A stretch of 64,000 nt of DNA from Rhodobacter sp. (GTDB taxonomy: Bacteria; Pseudomonadota; Alphaproteobacteria; Rhodobacterales; Rhodobacteraceae). The number at the start of each line of letters is the position of its first letter. Positions within the stretch are counted from its first letter, which is position 1. Positions 27,042-35,800 of this stretch are shown piece after piece. The translations under genes and the position numbers were made by a program. Where the stretch lies: contig JACKKE010000001.1 of NCBI GenBank assembly GCA_020637595.1, positions 458,126 to 522,125 of the forward strand, read 5' to 3'. Below the pieces are notes generated by a model, which had not been told where the DNA came from, ran no database searches, and saw only the letters and a list, made by a program, of their open reading frames with translations.

Positions 27042-28220
27042 ATGAAGTATGCCGCCGTCACGGAACAGCTCGCCGGTCTGGGCTCGGACAAATGGGCGCT
27101 CAGCATCGCCGCCTCGGCGCGCATCGCCGCCGGGCAGCCGGTGATCAACCTGACCATCGGCGAACCCGATGTCGGCACGCCGCAGGATCTGATCGACACC
27201 GCCTGCGCTGCGATGCAGGCCGGGCGCACCGGATATTCCAACGGGCGTGGCGAGGCCTCACTGCTCGACGCGCTGTCGGCGCGCTATACCCGCCGGCTGA
27301 ACCGGCCCTTTGGCCGCGACCGTTTCCTGTGCCTGCCTGGCACCCAGACCTCACTTTACGTCGCGCTGAACGCGATGTGCGATGCGGGCAGCGAGGTGAT
27401 CCTGGGCGATCCGCTCTATGCCACCTACGAAGGGCTGGTGCGCTCGTCCGGCGCGGTGCCCGTGCATGTGCCGCTGCACCCCGAACACGGGTTTCGCCTG
27501 CAGGCCGCCGATGTCGCCGAGGCGATCACCGAGCAGACGCGGGTGATCTTCCTCAACACCCCGCACAACCCGACCGGCGCGATCCTGCGCCCCGAGGAAC
27601 TGGCGGCGATCGGTGCGCTGGCGCGCGAGCACGACCTGTGGATCCTCTCGGACGAGGTCTATGGCGATCTGACCCATGACGGGCGGCCGTTCACCTCGGC
27701 GCTGACCGATCCCGCGTTCGAGGAGCGCACGGTGGTCACGGCCTCGATCTCGAAAAGCCACGCCGCGCCCGGGTTCCGGTCGGGCTGGCTGGCCGGGCCC
27801 GCCGACTTCACCCGCCGGGCGCTGCCCCTGTCCGAAACGATGCTGTTCGGCTCGCAACCCTTCATCGCCGACATGACCGCGCGCGCCGTGTCCGGCCCGC
27901 CGGTGCTGGCCCAGCAGATGGCGGCGCGGATGGCGCGGCGCGCGGGGATCATCCACGCGGCCCTCGACGGGGTTGCCGGGCTGCGCGTCCTGCGCCCCGA
28001 GGCCGGGATGTTCGCGCTGCTCGACATCCGTGCGCTGTCGGCCGATTCCCAGGCCTTTGCGCTCGCGCTGCTCGAGGCGACCGATGTTGCGGTGATGCCC
28101 GGCGCATCCTTCGGCACAGCCTTCGAGGGCTGGCTGAGACTGGCGCTGAACGCCTCGGATGCCGACACCGCCGAGGCCTGCAGCCGCATCGCCGCCCACG
28201 CGAGCCGGTTGGCCGTATGA
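27042..28220 (+). CDS. aruH: PLP-dependent aminotransferase, probable arginine:pyruvate transaminase (AruH-like)
   Basis: A 392-residue fold-type I aminotransferase. The PLP lysine is in SISKSHAAPGFRSGW, with NTPHNPTG, ILSDEVYGDL and the substrate-carboxylate Arg region RLALNA. The N-terminus (MKYAAVTEQLAGLGSDKWALSIAA) and the SETMLFGSQPFIADM segment resemble AruH of Pseudomonas aeruginosa as I remember it. AruH makes 5-guanidino-2-oxopentanoate from arginine. The next gene encodes a ThDP enzyme of the AruI type that would decarboxylate that product, and the two overlap by ATGA. A broader-specificity aminotransferase is the alternative. Confidence 0.75.
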   Translation: MKYAAVTEQLAGLGSDKWALSIAASARIAAGQPVINLTIGEPDVGTPQDLIDTACAAMQAGRTGYSNGRGEASLLDALSARYTRRLNRPFGRDRFLCLPGTQTSLYVALNAMCDAGSEVILGDPLYATYEGLVRSSGAVPVHVPLHPEHGFRLQAADVAEAITEQTRVIFLNTPHNPTGAILRPEELAAIGALAREHDLWILSDEVYGDLTHDGRPFTSALTDPAFEERTVVTASISKSHAAPGFRSGWLAGPADFTRRALPLSETMLFGSQPFIADMTARAVSGPPVLAQQMAARMARRAGIIHAALDGVAGLRVLRPEAGMFALLDIRALSADSQAFALALLEATDVAVMPGASFGTAFEGWLRLALNASDADTAEACSRIAAHASRLAV

Positions 28221-29761
28221 AGACCGTTGCGCAAGTCCTTGTAGATTGGCTGAAATCCCTGGAGGTCCAGGTGGTTTTCGGGATCCCCGGCGTGCACACG
28301 ATCGAGCTGTATCGCGCCCTCGCCGGATCCGGCATCCGCCATGTCACCCCGCGCCACGAGGCCGGGGCCGTGTTCATGGCCGACGGTTATTCCCGGGTCT
28401 CGGGCCGGTTCGGGGTGGCGCTGGTGATCACCGGACCCGGGGTGACCAACGCCCTGACGCCGATGGCGCAGGCGCGCGCGGATTCGGTGCCGCTTCTGGT
28501 GATTTCCGGGGTCAACCGGCGCGAGACGCTAGGCAAAGGCCTGGGCGAATTGCACGAACTGCCCGACCAGCGCGCCCTGACCCGAACCCTGGGCCCGGCG
28601 CTGCATCTCGACGATCCCAAGGCACTGCCGGGTCTTCTGGGGGCGGCGGGGCGCGCCCTGACCAGCGGGCGCGGCGCTCCGGTGCATATCGAGATCCCGC
28701 TCGATCTGATGGCTGCGCCCGCCCCGGCAGCGGCACCGCTGGCCCCCGCCGTCTCGCCCCATCCCGATATTGCCAAGGCCCGCGCGCGCATCCGGCAGGC
28801 CAGACGCCCGGTGATTCTGGCCGGCGGCGGCTGCCGCAAGGCCGGCCCCCAGCTGCAGGCCCTGGCCGAGGCGATGGGCGCGCCGGTCGTCCTGACGGTG
28901 AACGCGCGCGGGTTGATGCACGGCCATCCGCTGGCGGTTCCGGCCAGCCCCTCGCTGGACCCGGTGCGGGCGCTGATCCGGGGCGCGGACCAGATCCTCG
29001 CGATCGGCACCGAACTGGGCGCGACCGATTACGACATGTATAAGGATGGCGGCTTTCCCGACATCCACGGCATGATCCGCATCGACATCGACGGTGCGCA
29101 GCTGACCCGGCACTATGCGATGATCACCTTGCAGGGCGACGCCGCCGAACTGTTGCCCGGACTTGCCCCCTCGAGCCCGGCGCCGGACGGGGCCGAGCGC
29201 GCCGCCGAGACCCGCAAGGCCGCGCTGGCCGCGCTGACCCCCGACTACCGCGCCGAGGTCGGCCTGCTGAACCGGATCAGCGCGGCGCTGCCGCAGGCGG
29301 TTCTGATCGGGGATTCGACGCAGATCGCCTATGCCGGCAACCTCTATTTCGACGCACCGCGCCCCGGCGGCTGGTTCAACGCCGCAACCGGCTTTGGCGC
29401 CCTGGGCTATGGCCCCTGCGCGGCCGTTGGCGCCGCCTTTGCCGCGCGCGGAAAGGTGGTGTGCCTGACCGGCGACGGCGGGTTGATGTTCCATCCCGGC
29501 GAGTTGATGACGGCGCGCGATGAAGGGCTCGACGTGGATTTCGTGGTCTTCAACAACCACGGCTTTGGCGAGATCGCCGCGGCGATGCGCGAGGCCGGTG
29601 CCGAGGTGATCGGCTGCACCCCCTCCGCCCCCGATTTCGAGGCCCTCGCCCGCGCCTTTGGCCTGCGCTATACGCGCGGCGACGACGAGGGGTTACCGGC
29701 GCTGCTGGCCGGTGGAAAAGGTCCGCGACTGATCGAGATAGAGCGCCCGAAAGTGCAGTGA
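28217..29761 (+). CDS. aruI: ThDP-dependent decarboxylase, probable 5-guanidino-2-oxopentanoate decarboxylase (AruI-like)
   Basis: A 514-residue acetolactate-synthase-superfamily enzyme. It has the catalytic Glu in RHEAGAVFMADG (about residue 55), a middle domain with PVILAGGGCRKAGPQ, and the ThDP-binding motif GDGGLMFHPGELMTA ... NNHG. It has no FAD/quinone domain signs and no partner small subunit, so a biosynthetic AHAS role is unlikely. Directly after an AruH-like aminotransferase, it fits the arginine transaminase pathway: 2-ketoarginine to 4-guanidinobutyraldehyde. The aldehyde dehydrogenase and guanidinobutyrase needed next are not in the window. Confidence 0.74.
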   Translation: MKTVAQVLVDWLKSLEVQVVFGIPGVHTIELYRALAGSGIRHVTPRHEAGAVFMADGYSRVSGRFGVALVITGPGVTNALTPMAQARADSVPLLVISGVNRRETLGKGLGELHELPDQRALTRTLGPALHLDDPKALPGLLGAAGRALTSGRGAPVHIEIPLDLMAAPAPAAAPLAPAVSPHPDIAKARARIRQARRPVILAGGGCRKAGPQLQALAEAMGAPVVLTVNARGLMHGHPLAVPASPSLDPVRALIRGADQILAIGTELGATDYDMYKDGGFPDIHGMIRIDIDGAQLTRHYAMITLQGDAAELLPGLAPSSPAPDGAERAAETRKAALAALTPDYRAEVGLLNRISAALPQAVLIGDSTQIAYAGNLYFDAPRPGGWFNAATGFGALGYGPCAAVGAAFAARGKVVCLTGDGGLMFHPGELMTARDEGLDVDFVVFNNHGFGEIAAAMREAGAEVIGCTPSAPDFEALARAFGLRYTRGDDEGLPALLAGGKGPRLIEIERPKVQ

Positions 29762-29861
29762 AACAGGGACTTGCCTTGCTGCAAAAATGTCTGACCATAA
29801 AATGTCAGTCTTTTGTTTTCCGGGCAGATATGGTCATTCTGGCAGAGTTATCCACAAGACA

Positions 29862-29893
29862 AAGCGCCCCGGACCGTCGGATCCGGGGCGCTT
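29862..29893 (-). terminator. Rho-independent-type terminator of clpX
   Basis: AAGCGCCCCGGA and TCCGGGGCGCTT form a 12-bp perfect stem with an 8-nt loop, 24 bp after the clpX stop codon on the minus strand and followed by a short T-rich run (TTTGTCTTG). It may also stop readthrough from the convergent aruI-like gene. Confidence 0.8.
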
Positions 29894-29916
29894 GATTGTC
29901 TGGGTTTGGCCCGCGG

Positions 29917-31194
29917 TCAGCCGGCAGACGAGGCGTTCTGACTTTTCGCCTCGGTGTAGATCATCAGCGGCTTGGCGCCCGACGTCACCGCCTCTTCGTT
30001 GACCACCACCTCTTCGACGTTCTCCATGCCCGGCAGTTCGAACATGGTATCCAGCAGAATATCCTCCATGATCGAGCGCAGCCCCCGCGCACCGGTCTTG
30101 CGCGCGATCGCCCGGCGCGAGATGGCGCGCAGCGCGTCATCGGTAAAGGTCAGCTCGGCGCCCTCGATTTCGAACAGGCGCTGATATTGCTTGACCAGCG
30201 CGTTCTTGGGCTCGGTCAGGATGGTGACCAGCGCGTCCTCATCGAGGTCGGTCAGCGTGGCGACCACCGGCAGACGGCCGACGAATTCCGGGATCAGGCC
30301 GAATTTCAGCAGATCCTCGGGTTCGAGCTGCTGCAAGGATTCCCCGATCGTGCGCTTGCTCTCGTCCTTGACGTCGGCGCCAAAGCCGATCGCCGTGCCC
30401 TTGTTGCGCTGCGCGATGATGCGCTCCAGCCCGGCAAAGGCCCCGCCACAGATGAACAGGATGTTCGTCGTATCGACCTGCAGGAATTCCTGCTGCGGAT
30501 GCTTGCGCCCGCCCTGCGGCGGCACCGAGGCGACGGTGCCCTCCATCAGCTTCAGAAGCGCCTGCTGCACCCCTTCGCCCGACACGTCGCGGGTGATCGA
30601 GGGGTTGTCGGACTTGCGGGTGATCTTGTCGACCTCGTCGATATAGACGATGCCGCGCTGCGCGCGCTCGACGTTGTATTCGGACGCCTGCAGCAGTTTC
30701 AGGATGATGTTCTCGACATCCTCACCGACGTAACCGGCCTCGGTCAGGGTGGTGGCGTCGGCCATCGTGAAGGGCACATCGAGGATCCGTGCCAGCGTCT
30801 GCGCCAGCAGCGTCTTGCCGCAGCCGGTCGGGCCGATCAGCAGGATGTTCGACTTCGACAGCTCGACCTCACCGGCCTTGCCTGCCTTGCCCGAGAAGCT
30901 GAGACGTTTGTAATGGTTGTGCACCGCGACGGACAGCACCCGCTTGGCGCGTTCCTGGCCGATCACATAGTCGTCCAGCACCTTGCAGATATCCGCGGGT
31001 GTCGGCACCCCGTCGGTCGATTTGAAGCCCGACCCCTTCGTCTCCTCGCGGATGATGTCCATGCACAGCTCGACACATTCGTCGCAGATGAACACGGTCG
31101 GACCCGCGATCAGCTTGCGCACCTCGTGCTGGCTTTTGCCGCAGAAGGAACAATACAGCGTGTTCTTGCTGTCATTGCCGGAGGAATGAGCCAT
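29917..31194 (-). CDS. clpX: ATP-dependent Clp protease ATP-binding subunit ClpX
   Basis: ClpX is the AAA+ unfoldase that feeds substrates to ClpP. The 425-residue protein has the N-terminal C4 zinc-binding domain (CSFCGKSQHE ... CDECVELC, residues 15-44), Walker A GPTGCGKT (about 122), Walker B VYIDEVDK, the pore loop GYVGED and sensor regions (SVAVHNHY, GARGLRS). clpP lies 115 bp upstream on the same strand. A strong terminator sits at 29862-29893. Confidence 0.98.
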   Translation of the reverse strand: MAHSSGNDSKNTLYCSFCGKSQHEVRKLIAGPTVFICDECVELCMDIIREETKGSGFKSTDGVPTPADICKVLDDYVIGQERAKRVLSVAVHNHYKRLSFSGKAGKAGEVELSKSNILLIGPTGCGKTLLAQTLARILDVPFTMADATTLTEAGYVGEDVENIILKLLQASEYNVERAQRGIVYIDEVDKITRKSDNPSITRDVSGEGVQQALLKLMEGTVASVPPQGGRKHPQQEFLQVDTTNILFICGGAFAGLERIIAQRNKGTAIGFGADVKDESKRTIGESLQQLEPEDLLKFGLIPEFVGRLPVVATLTDLDEDALVTILTEPKNALVKQYQRLFEIEGAELTFTDDALRAISRRAIARKTGARGLRSIMEDILLDTMFELPGMENVEEVVVNEEAVTSGAKPLMIYTEAKSQNASSAG

Positions 31195-31309
31195 TCGACA
31201 CCTCGTGCTCGGGATCTGTTTCGGGCCTTCTGACGGGCCTTTGGGGCAAGGTTAGGCCAGCATGGGGGCGGGGACAATGGCAAAAACGCCACGCCCCCGC
31301 CGGGGTCGG

Positions 31310-31939
31310 TTACGATGCGGCGCCGCCGGCGGCGTCACGGGCGGTCAGGATCTGGTCGATCAGCCCCCAGTCCTTGGCGGCCTCAGGCGTCATGAAGTTG
31401 TCGCGTTCCAGCGCGGCTTCGACCTTTTTCAGGGTCTGACCGCAATGTTTGACATAAATCTGGTTCAGCCGCTCTTTCAGGTCCAGGATCTCGCGTGCGT
31501 GGATCGAGATGTCGGTGGCCTGGCCCTGGAACCCGCCCGAGGGCTGGTGCACCATGATCCGGCTGTTGGGCAGCGAGAAGCGCATGCCGGGTTCGCCCGC
31601 GGCCAAGAGCAGCGACCCCATCGACGCCGCCTGCCCGATCACCATCGTCGAGACCTTGGGCCGGATGTATTGCATCGTGTCATAGATCGACAGGCCGGCG
31701 GTGACGACACCGCCCGGGCTGTTGATATACATCGCGATTTCCTTCGACGGGTTCTCGGCCTCGAGGTGCAGAAGCTGGGCGACGATCAGCGTCGCCATGC
31801 CGTCATGCACCGGGCCGGTGACGAAGATGATCCGCTCCTTGAGCAGGCGCGAGAAGATGTCATAGGCGCGTTCGCCACGGCTGGTCTGTTCGACCACCAT
31901 CGGAACGAGGTTCATGTAGGTCTCAATCGGATCGCGCAT
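31310..31939 (-). CDS. clpP: ATP-dependent Clp protease proteolytic subunit ClpP
   Basis: A 209-residue serine protease, the usual length for ClpP. The catalytic Ser is in GQAASMGSLLLAAG, the His in RIMVHQPSGG, and the Asp in the following LDLKERL region context. It forms ClpXP with the downstream gene and could also serve ClpAP with ClpS. A RpoH-like promoter candidate lies upstream (31974-31998). The start MRDPIETYMNLVPMVVEQ matches the family. Confidence 0.98.
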   Translation of the reverse strand: MRDPIETYMNLVPMVVEQTSRGERAYDIFSRLLKERIIFVTGPVHDGMATLIVAQLLHLEAENPSKEIAMYINSPGGVVTAGLSIYDTMQYIRPKVSTMVIGQAASMGSLLLAAGEPGMRFSLPNSRIMVHQPSGGFQGQATDISIHAREILDLKERLNQIYVKHCGQTLKKVEAALERDNFMTPEAAKDWGLIDQILTARDAAGGAAS

Positions 31940-31973
31940 CGCTCGGGCCTCGCTGCTGTGTCAGAGGTTTCAC

Positions 31974-31998
31974 GTTAGGGGTCAAACCTTGCCCAAGA
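31974..31998 (-). promoter_or_regulatory. Candidate heat-shock (RpoH-type) promoter of clpP
   Basis: Reading on the minus strand, CTTG is followed after 14 nt by CCTAACG, about 35 bp before the clpP start. This approximates the alphaproteobacterial RpoH pattern (CTTG and CCyATnT). It was found by eye, without a scoring matrix. Confidence 0.35.
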
Positions 31999-32109
31999 CT
32001 TAGCCCGCCGCACACCCCCCCGCAAGGGGCGCAGCCCTGCGCTTTTTCGCGAGCACCGATCCGCCATCGCCCTTGGGGGAAACGACGCGGCGCCTACAAG
32101 AGTGTGGAC

Positions 32110-32133
32110 ATTCGATCCAAAGACATATTCGAT
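32110..32133 (+). promoter_or_regulatory. Direct repeat ATTCGAT upstream of soeA
   Basis: ATTCGAT occurs at 32110-32116 and 32127-32133, 17 bp apart, within 70 bp of the soeA start in an AT-richer stretch. It could be an activator site or part of the promoter; I cannot name the regulator. Confidence 0.3.
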
Positions 32134-32176
32134 ACTGTCTATGGGTTCCGTTGCACGAGAACCGGGAGGACTACCG

Positions 32177-34972
32177 ATGCGCCAACCCGCGCCCAACCTG
32201 TCGCCGGCGATTTCCGACGAGGTGCGCCGCACGACGTGCTACATGTGCGCCTGCCGCTGCGGCATCAACGTGCATATGAAGCACGGCGAGGTCGCCTATA
32301 TCGAGGGCAACCGCGACCACCCGGTCAACAAGGGCGTGCTCTGCGCCAAAGGGTCGTCGGGGATCATGCAGCACCTCAGCCCGGCGCGGCTGCGAAAGCC
32401 GCTGAAGCGGGTGGGCGAGCGCGGCTCGGGCGCGTTTCAGGAAATCGAGTGGGACGAGGCGCTGGACCTGGCGGTCAGCTGGCTGAAACCGCTGCGCGAG
32501 ACCGCGCCCGAGAAGCTGGCCTTCTTCACCGGCCGCGACCAGTCGCAAAGCCTGACCGGCTGGTGGGCGCAGGCCTATGGCACGCCGAACTATGCCGCGC
32601 ATGGCGGCTTCTGCTCGGTCAACATGGCCGCCGGCGGGATCTACACGATGGGCGGCGCGTTCTGGGAATTCGGCCAGCCGGACTGGGATCGCACCCGGCT
32701 GTTCATGATCTTCGGCGTTGCCGAGGACCACGATTCCAACCCGATCAAGATGGGGCTGGGCAAGCTGAAGAAACGCGGCGCGCGGGTGATCGCGGTCAAC
32801 CCGGTGCGCACCGGCTATAATGCGGTGGCTGACGACTGGCTGGCGGTGACGCCGGGCACCGACGGGCTGCTGATCCTGGCGCTGATCCACGAGCTGTTCC
32901 GGCTGGGCAAGATCGACCTCGACTATCTGATGCGCTACACCAACGCGCCCTTCCTGGTGAAAGGCGAGGACGGCGCCGAAAAGGGCCTCTTCCTGCGCGA
33001 CGCCCAGGGCACGCCGATGGTGCTCGACCGCCGCACCGGCCACCCGATGGCCTGGAACGCCGAGGGCGTGCAGCCCGATCCGGCCGCCGAATGGCAGGGG
33101 CACAAGACCGTGCTGCGGCTGATGGCCGAACGCTATCTGACCCCCGACCATGCCCCCGAGGCCGTGGCCGAACGCACCGGCATCGCGGCCGAGCGCATCC
33201 GCGCGGTGGCGGCGGAACTGGCCCGCGTCGCCTTCGAGGAAGAGGTGGTGATCGACCAGCCCTGGACCGATTTCCGCGGCCAGCGGCACGAGAAGATGAT
33301 CGGCCGGCCCGTCAGCTTCCACGCGATGCGCGGGATCTCGGCCCATTCCAACGGCTTCCAGACCGCGCGCGCGCTGCATGTGCTGCAGATCCTGCTGGGA
33401 TCGGTGGAAACCCCCGGTGGCTATCGGTTCAAGCCGCCCTACCCCAAACCGATGGACTCGCACCCCAAGCCCCACGCCGGCGTCTCCCCCGGCAAGCCGC
33501 TGGACGGCCCGCACCTGGGCTATCCCCTCGGCCCCGAACACCTGCTGATCAACGAAGACAACACCGCCAAGCGCATCGACAAGGCCTTTACCTGGGAAAA
33601 CCCGCTGTCGGCCCACGGGCTGATGCATATGGTGATCTCGAACGCGCATGCGGGCGATCCCTACCGGATCGACACACTGTTCCTCTACATGGCGAACATG
33701 GCGTGGAACTCGACGATGAACACGTCCGAGGTGATGCGCATGCTCACCGACAAGAACCCGGACGGCAGCTATGTCATCCCGCATATCCTCTATTCCGACA
33801 GCTATTCCTCGGAAATGGTCGCCTTTGCCGATCTGGTGCTGCCGGATACGACCTATCTGGAACGCCACGACTGCATCAGCCTGCTCGACCGCCCGATCGG
33901 CGAGCCCGACAGCATGAACGACGCGATCCGCTGGCCGGTGGTTGAGCCCGACCGCGACGTGCGCGGCTTCCAGACGGTGCTGCTGGATCTGGGTGCGCGG
34001 CTGGGCCTGCCCGGCATGGTGACCGAGGACGGCACGCCCAAGTTCAAGGATTACGCCGACTATATCGTCAACCACCAGCGCCGCCCAGGGGTCGGCCCGC
34101 TGGCCGGCTGGCGCGGCAATGGCGAAGGCTCTGGCCGGGGCGATCCGAACCCCGATCAGCTGAACCGCTATATCGAGAATGGCGGGTTCTTCACCGACCA
34201 CATCCCGATGGAGGCGCAGTTCTTCAAGCCCTGGAACATGGCCTATCAGACCTGGGCGGTGGAGCGCGCGCTGTTCGACGCGCCGCAGCCCTATCTGTTC
34301 AACCTCTACCTCGAACCCCTGCGCAAGTTCCAGCTGGCGGCCGAGGGGCATGGCGAACGGCAGCCCCCCGACCATCTGCGCGAGCGCATCAAGCGCACGC
34401 TGGACCCGCTGCCGGTCTGGTATCCGCCCTTCGAGGACGAGCGCGTCAGCCCGGACGACTTCCCGCTGCACGCGCTGACCCAGCGCCCGGCGGCGATGTA
34501 TCACTCCTGGGGCACGCAGAACGCCTGGCTCAGGCAGATCCACGGCATGAACCCGCTCTATGTCCCGCGCAAGGTCTGGGATGAGCACGGCTTTGCCGAA
34601 GGCGACTGGGCTTACCTCACCTCGGCGCATGGCCGCATCAAGGTGCCGGTCGCGCGGATGGATGCGCTCAACGACCACACGGTCTGGACCTGGAACGCGA
34701 TCGGCAAGCGGCGCGGGGCCTGGGCGCTGGACGAAAAGGCACCCGAGGCGGAAAAGGGGTTCCTGCTGAACCACCTCATCAGCGAATTGCTGCCGGAACA
34801 GGGTGACGGCCTCAGATGGGCCAACTCGGACCCGGTCACCGGCCAGGCCGCCTGGTTCGACCTGCGCGTGAAGATCGAGAAAGCGCCGCGCCACGGGCCT
34901 TCCGAACCCGCGCACCCGGCGCAGAAATCGCCCGTGGGCCGGGGCCCCGCGACCGTCGCGCGCCATAGCTGA
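32177..34972 (+). CDS. soeA: Molybdopterin oxidoreductase, probable sulfite dehydrogenase catalytic subunit SoeA
   Basis: A 931-residue complex iron-sulfur molybdoenzyme subunit. The N-terminal [4Fe-4S] ligands are CYMCACRCGINV ... GVLCAKG, and molybdopterin-binding segments include FFTGRDQSQSLTGWW, GGFCSVNMAAGGIY and ILYSDSYSSEM. The C-terminal dinucleotide domain begins near YVPRKVWDEHGFAEGDW. No Tat signal is present, consistent with SoeABC facing the cytoplasm. The set SoeA, SoeB (ferredoxin), SoeC (NrfD/DmsC anchor) matches the sulfite:quinone oxidoreductase of Allochromatium and roseobacters. The ATG at 32177 follows GGGAGGA. A DMSO- or polysulfide-reductase-type role remains possible. 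Confidence 0.85.
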   Translation: MRQPAPNLSPAISDEVRRTTCYMCACRCGINVHMKHGEVAYIEGNRDHPVNKGVLCAKGSSGIMQHLSPARLRKPLKRVGERGSGAFQEIEWDEALDLAVSWLKPLRETAPEKLAFFTGRDQSQSLTGWWAQAYGTPNYAAHGGFCSVNMAAGGIYTMGGAFWEFGQPDWDRTRLFMIFGVAEDHDSNPIKMGLGKLKKRGARVIAVNPVRTGYNAVADDWLAVTPGTDGLLILALIHELFRLGKIDLDYLMRYTNAPFLVKGEDGAEKGLFLRDAQGTPMVLDRRTGHPMAWNAEGVQPDPAAEWQGHKTVLRLMAERYLTPDHAPEAVAERTGIAAERIRAVAAELARVAFEEEVVIDQPWTDFRGQRHEKMIGRPVSFHAMRGISAHSNGFQTARALHVLQILLGSVETPGGYRFKPPYPKPMDSHPKPHAGVSPGKPLDGPHLGYPLGPEHLLINEDNTAKRIDKAFTWENPLSAHGLMHMVISNAHAGDPYRIDTLFLYMANMAWNSTMNTSEVMRMLTDKNPDGSYVIPHILYSDSYSSEMVAFADLVLPDTTYLERHDCISLLDRPIGEPDSMNDAIRWPVVEPDRDVRGFQTVLLDLGARLGLPGMVTEDGTPKFKDYADYIVNHQRRPGVGPLAGWRGNGEGSGRGDPNPDQLNRYIENGGFFTDHIPMEAQFFKPWNMAYQTWAVERALFDAPQPYLFNLYLEPLRKFQLAAEGHGERQPPDHLRERIKRTLDPLPVWYPPFEDERVSPDDFPLHALTQRPAAMYHSWGTQNAWLRQIHGMNPLYVPRKVWDEHGFAEGDWAYLTSAHGRIKVPVARMDALNDHTVWTWNAIGKRRGAWALDEKAPEAEKGFLLNHLISELLPEQGDGLRWANSDPVTGQAAWFDLRVKIEKAPRHGPSEPAHPAQKSPVGRGPATVARHS

Positions 34973-34988
34973 GGACAGGACCATGCCC

Positions 34989-35010
34989 TTTCATCTTGCC
35001 TCAAATACGC
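34989..35010 (+). repeat. Dispersed intergenic element, variant copy between soeA and soeB
   Basis: TTTCATCTTGCCTCAAATAC then GC lies in the 84-bp gap between soeA and soeB. It is the CATCTTGC class of the window-wide element, and its presence inside an operon resembles the cbbL-cbbS copy at 63398. Confidence 0.6.
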
Positions 35011-35056
35011 ATGCCCCGCACGCCACCCGCGTGCGGCCCGGGATCGAGGTGCACCC

Positions 35057-35800
35057 ATGACCGCCCTGCCCGCCTCCACCCCCAGGAAGATGGGGCTGGT
35101 GATCGACCTTGACACCTGCGTCGGCTGCCATGCCTGCGTGACAGCCTGCAAGGGCTGGAACACGGAAAACTACGGCGCACCGCTGTCCGATACCGACGCC
35201 TATGGAGCAGACCCGGTCGGCACATTCCTGAACCGCGTCCATTCCTACGAGGTCACGCCGGCCGAGGGCACGCCCTTTACCGTGCATTTCCCGAAATCCT
35301 GCCTGCATTGCGAGGATGCGCCCTGCGTCACCGTCTGCCCGACCGGCGCCAGCTACAAGCGCGCCGAGGATGGGATCGTGCTGGTCAACGAGGACCATTG
35401 CATTGGCTGCGGCCTGTGCGCCTGGGCCTGCCCCTACGGCGCGCGCGAACTCGACGCCGTGGCGGGGGTGATGAAGAAATGCACGCTCTGCGTCGACCGC
35501 ATCTATAACGAGACCCTGCCCGAGGTCGACCGCCTGCCCGCCTGCGTGCGCACCTGCCCGGCCGGCGCGCGCCATTTCGGCGACCTTGCCGATCCCGGCA
35601 GCGCCGTCAGCCGGCTGGTGGCCGAACGCGGCGGCATGGACCTGATGCCCGAACAGGGCACGCGGCCGGTGAACAAATACCTGCCGCCGCGTCCGCGCGA
35701 CGCGCTGACCGCCACCCCCGCCGCCACCCCTGCTGACCCCTCGACCGAGGGGCTGGGCGGGTTCCTTGGCTGGATCGACCGGACATTGGCGAGGTTCTGA
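35057..35800 (+). CDS. soeB: Four-cluster ferredoxin subunit, SoeB-like
   Basis: A 247-residue electron-transfer subunit with four [4Fe-4S] cysteine groups: CVGCHACVTAC, CLHCEDAPCVTVCP, CIGCGLCAWACP and CTLC ... CVRTCP. It relays electrons from the molybdenum subunit to the membrane anchor. A Pro/Ala/Thr tail (about residues 215-235) is unusual. GAGG precedes the ATG at 35057, and the stop overlaps the soeC start (TGATG), so translation is coupled. Confidence 0.92.
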   Translation: MTALPASTPRKMGLVIDLDTCVGCHACVTACKGWNTENYGAPLSDTDAYGADPVGTFLNRVHSYEVTPAEGTPFTVHFPKSCLHCEDAPCVTVCPTGASYKRAEDGIVLVNEDHCIGCGLCAWACPYGARELDAVAGVMKKCTLCVDRIYNETLPEVDRLPACVRTCPAGARHFGDLADPGSAVSRLVAERGGMDLMPEQGTRPVNKYLPPRPRDALTATPAATPADPSTEGLGGFLGWIDRTLARF

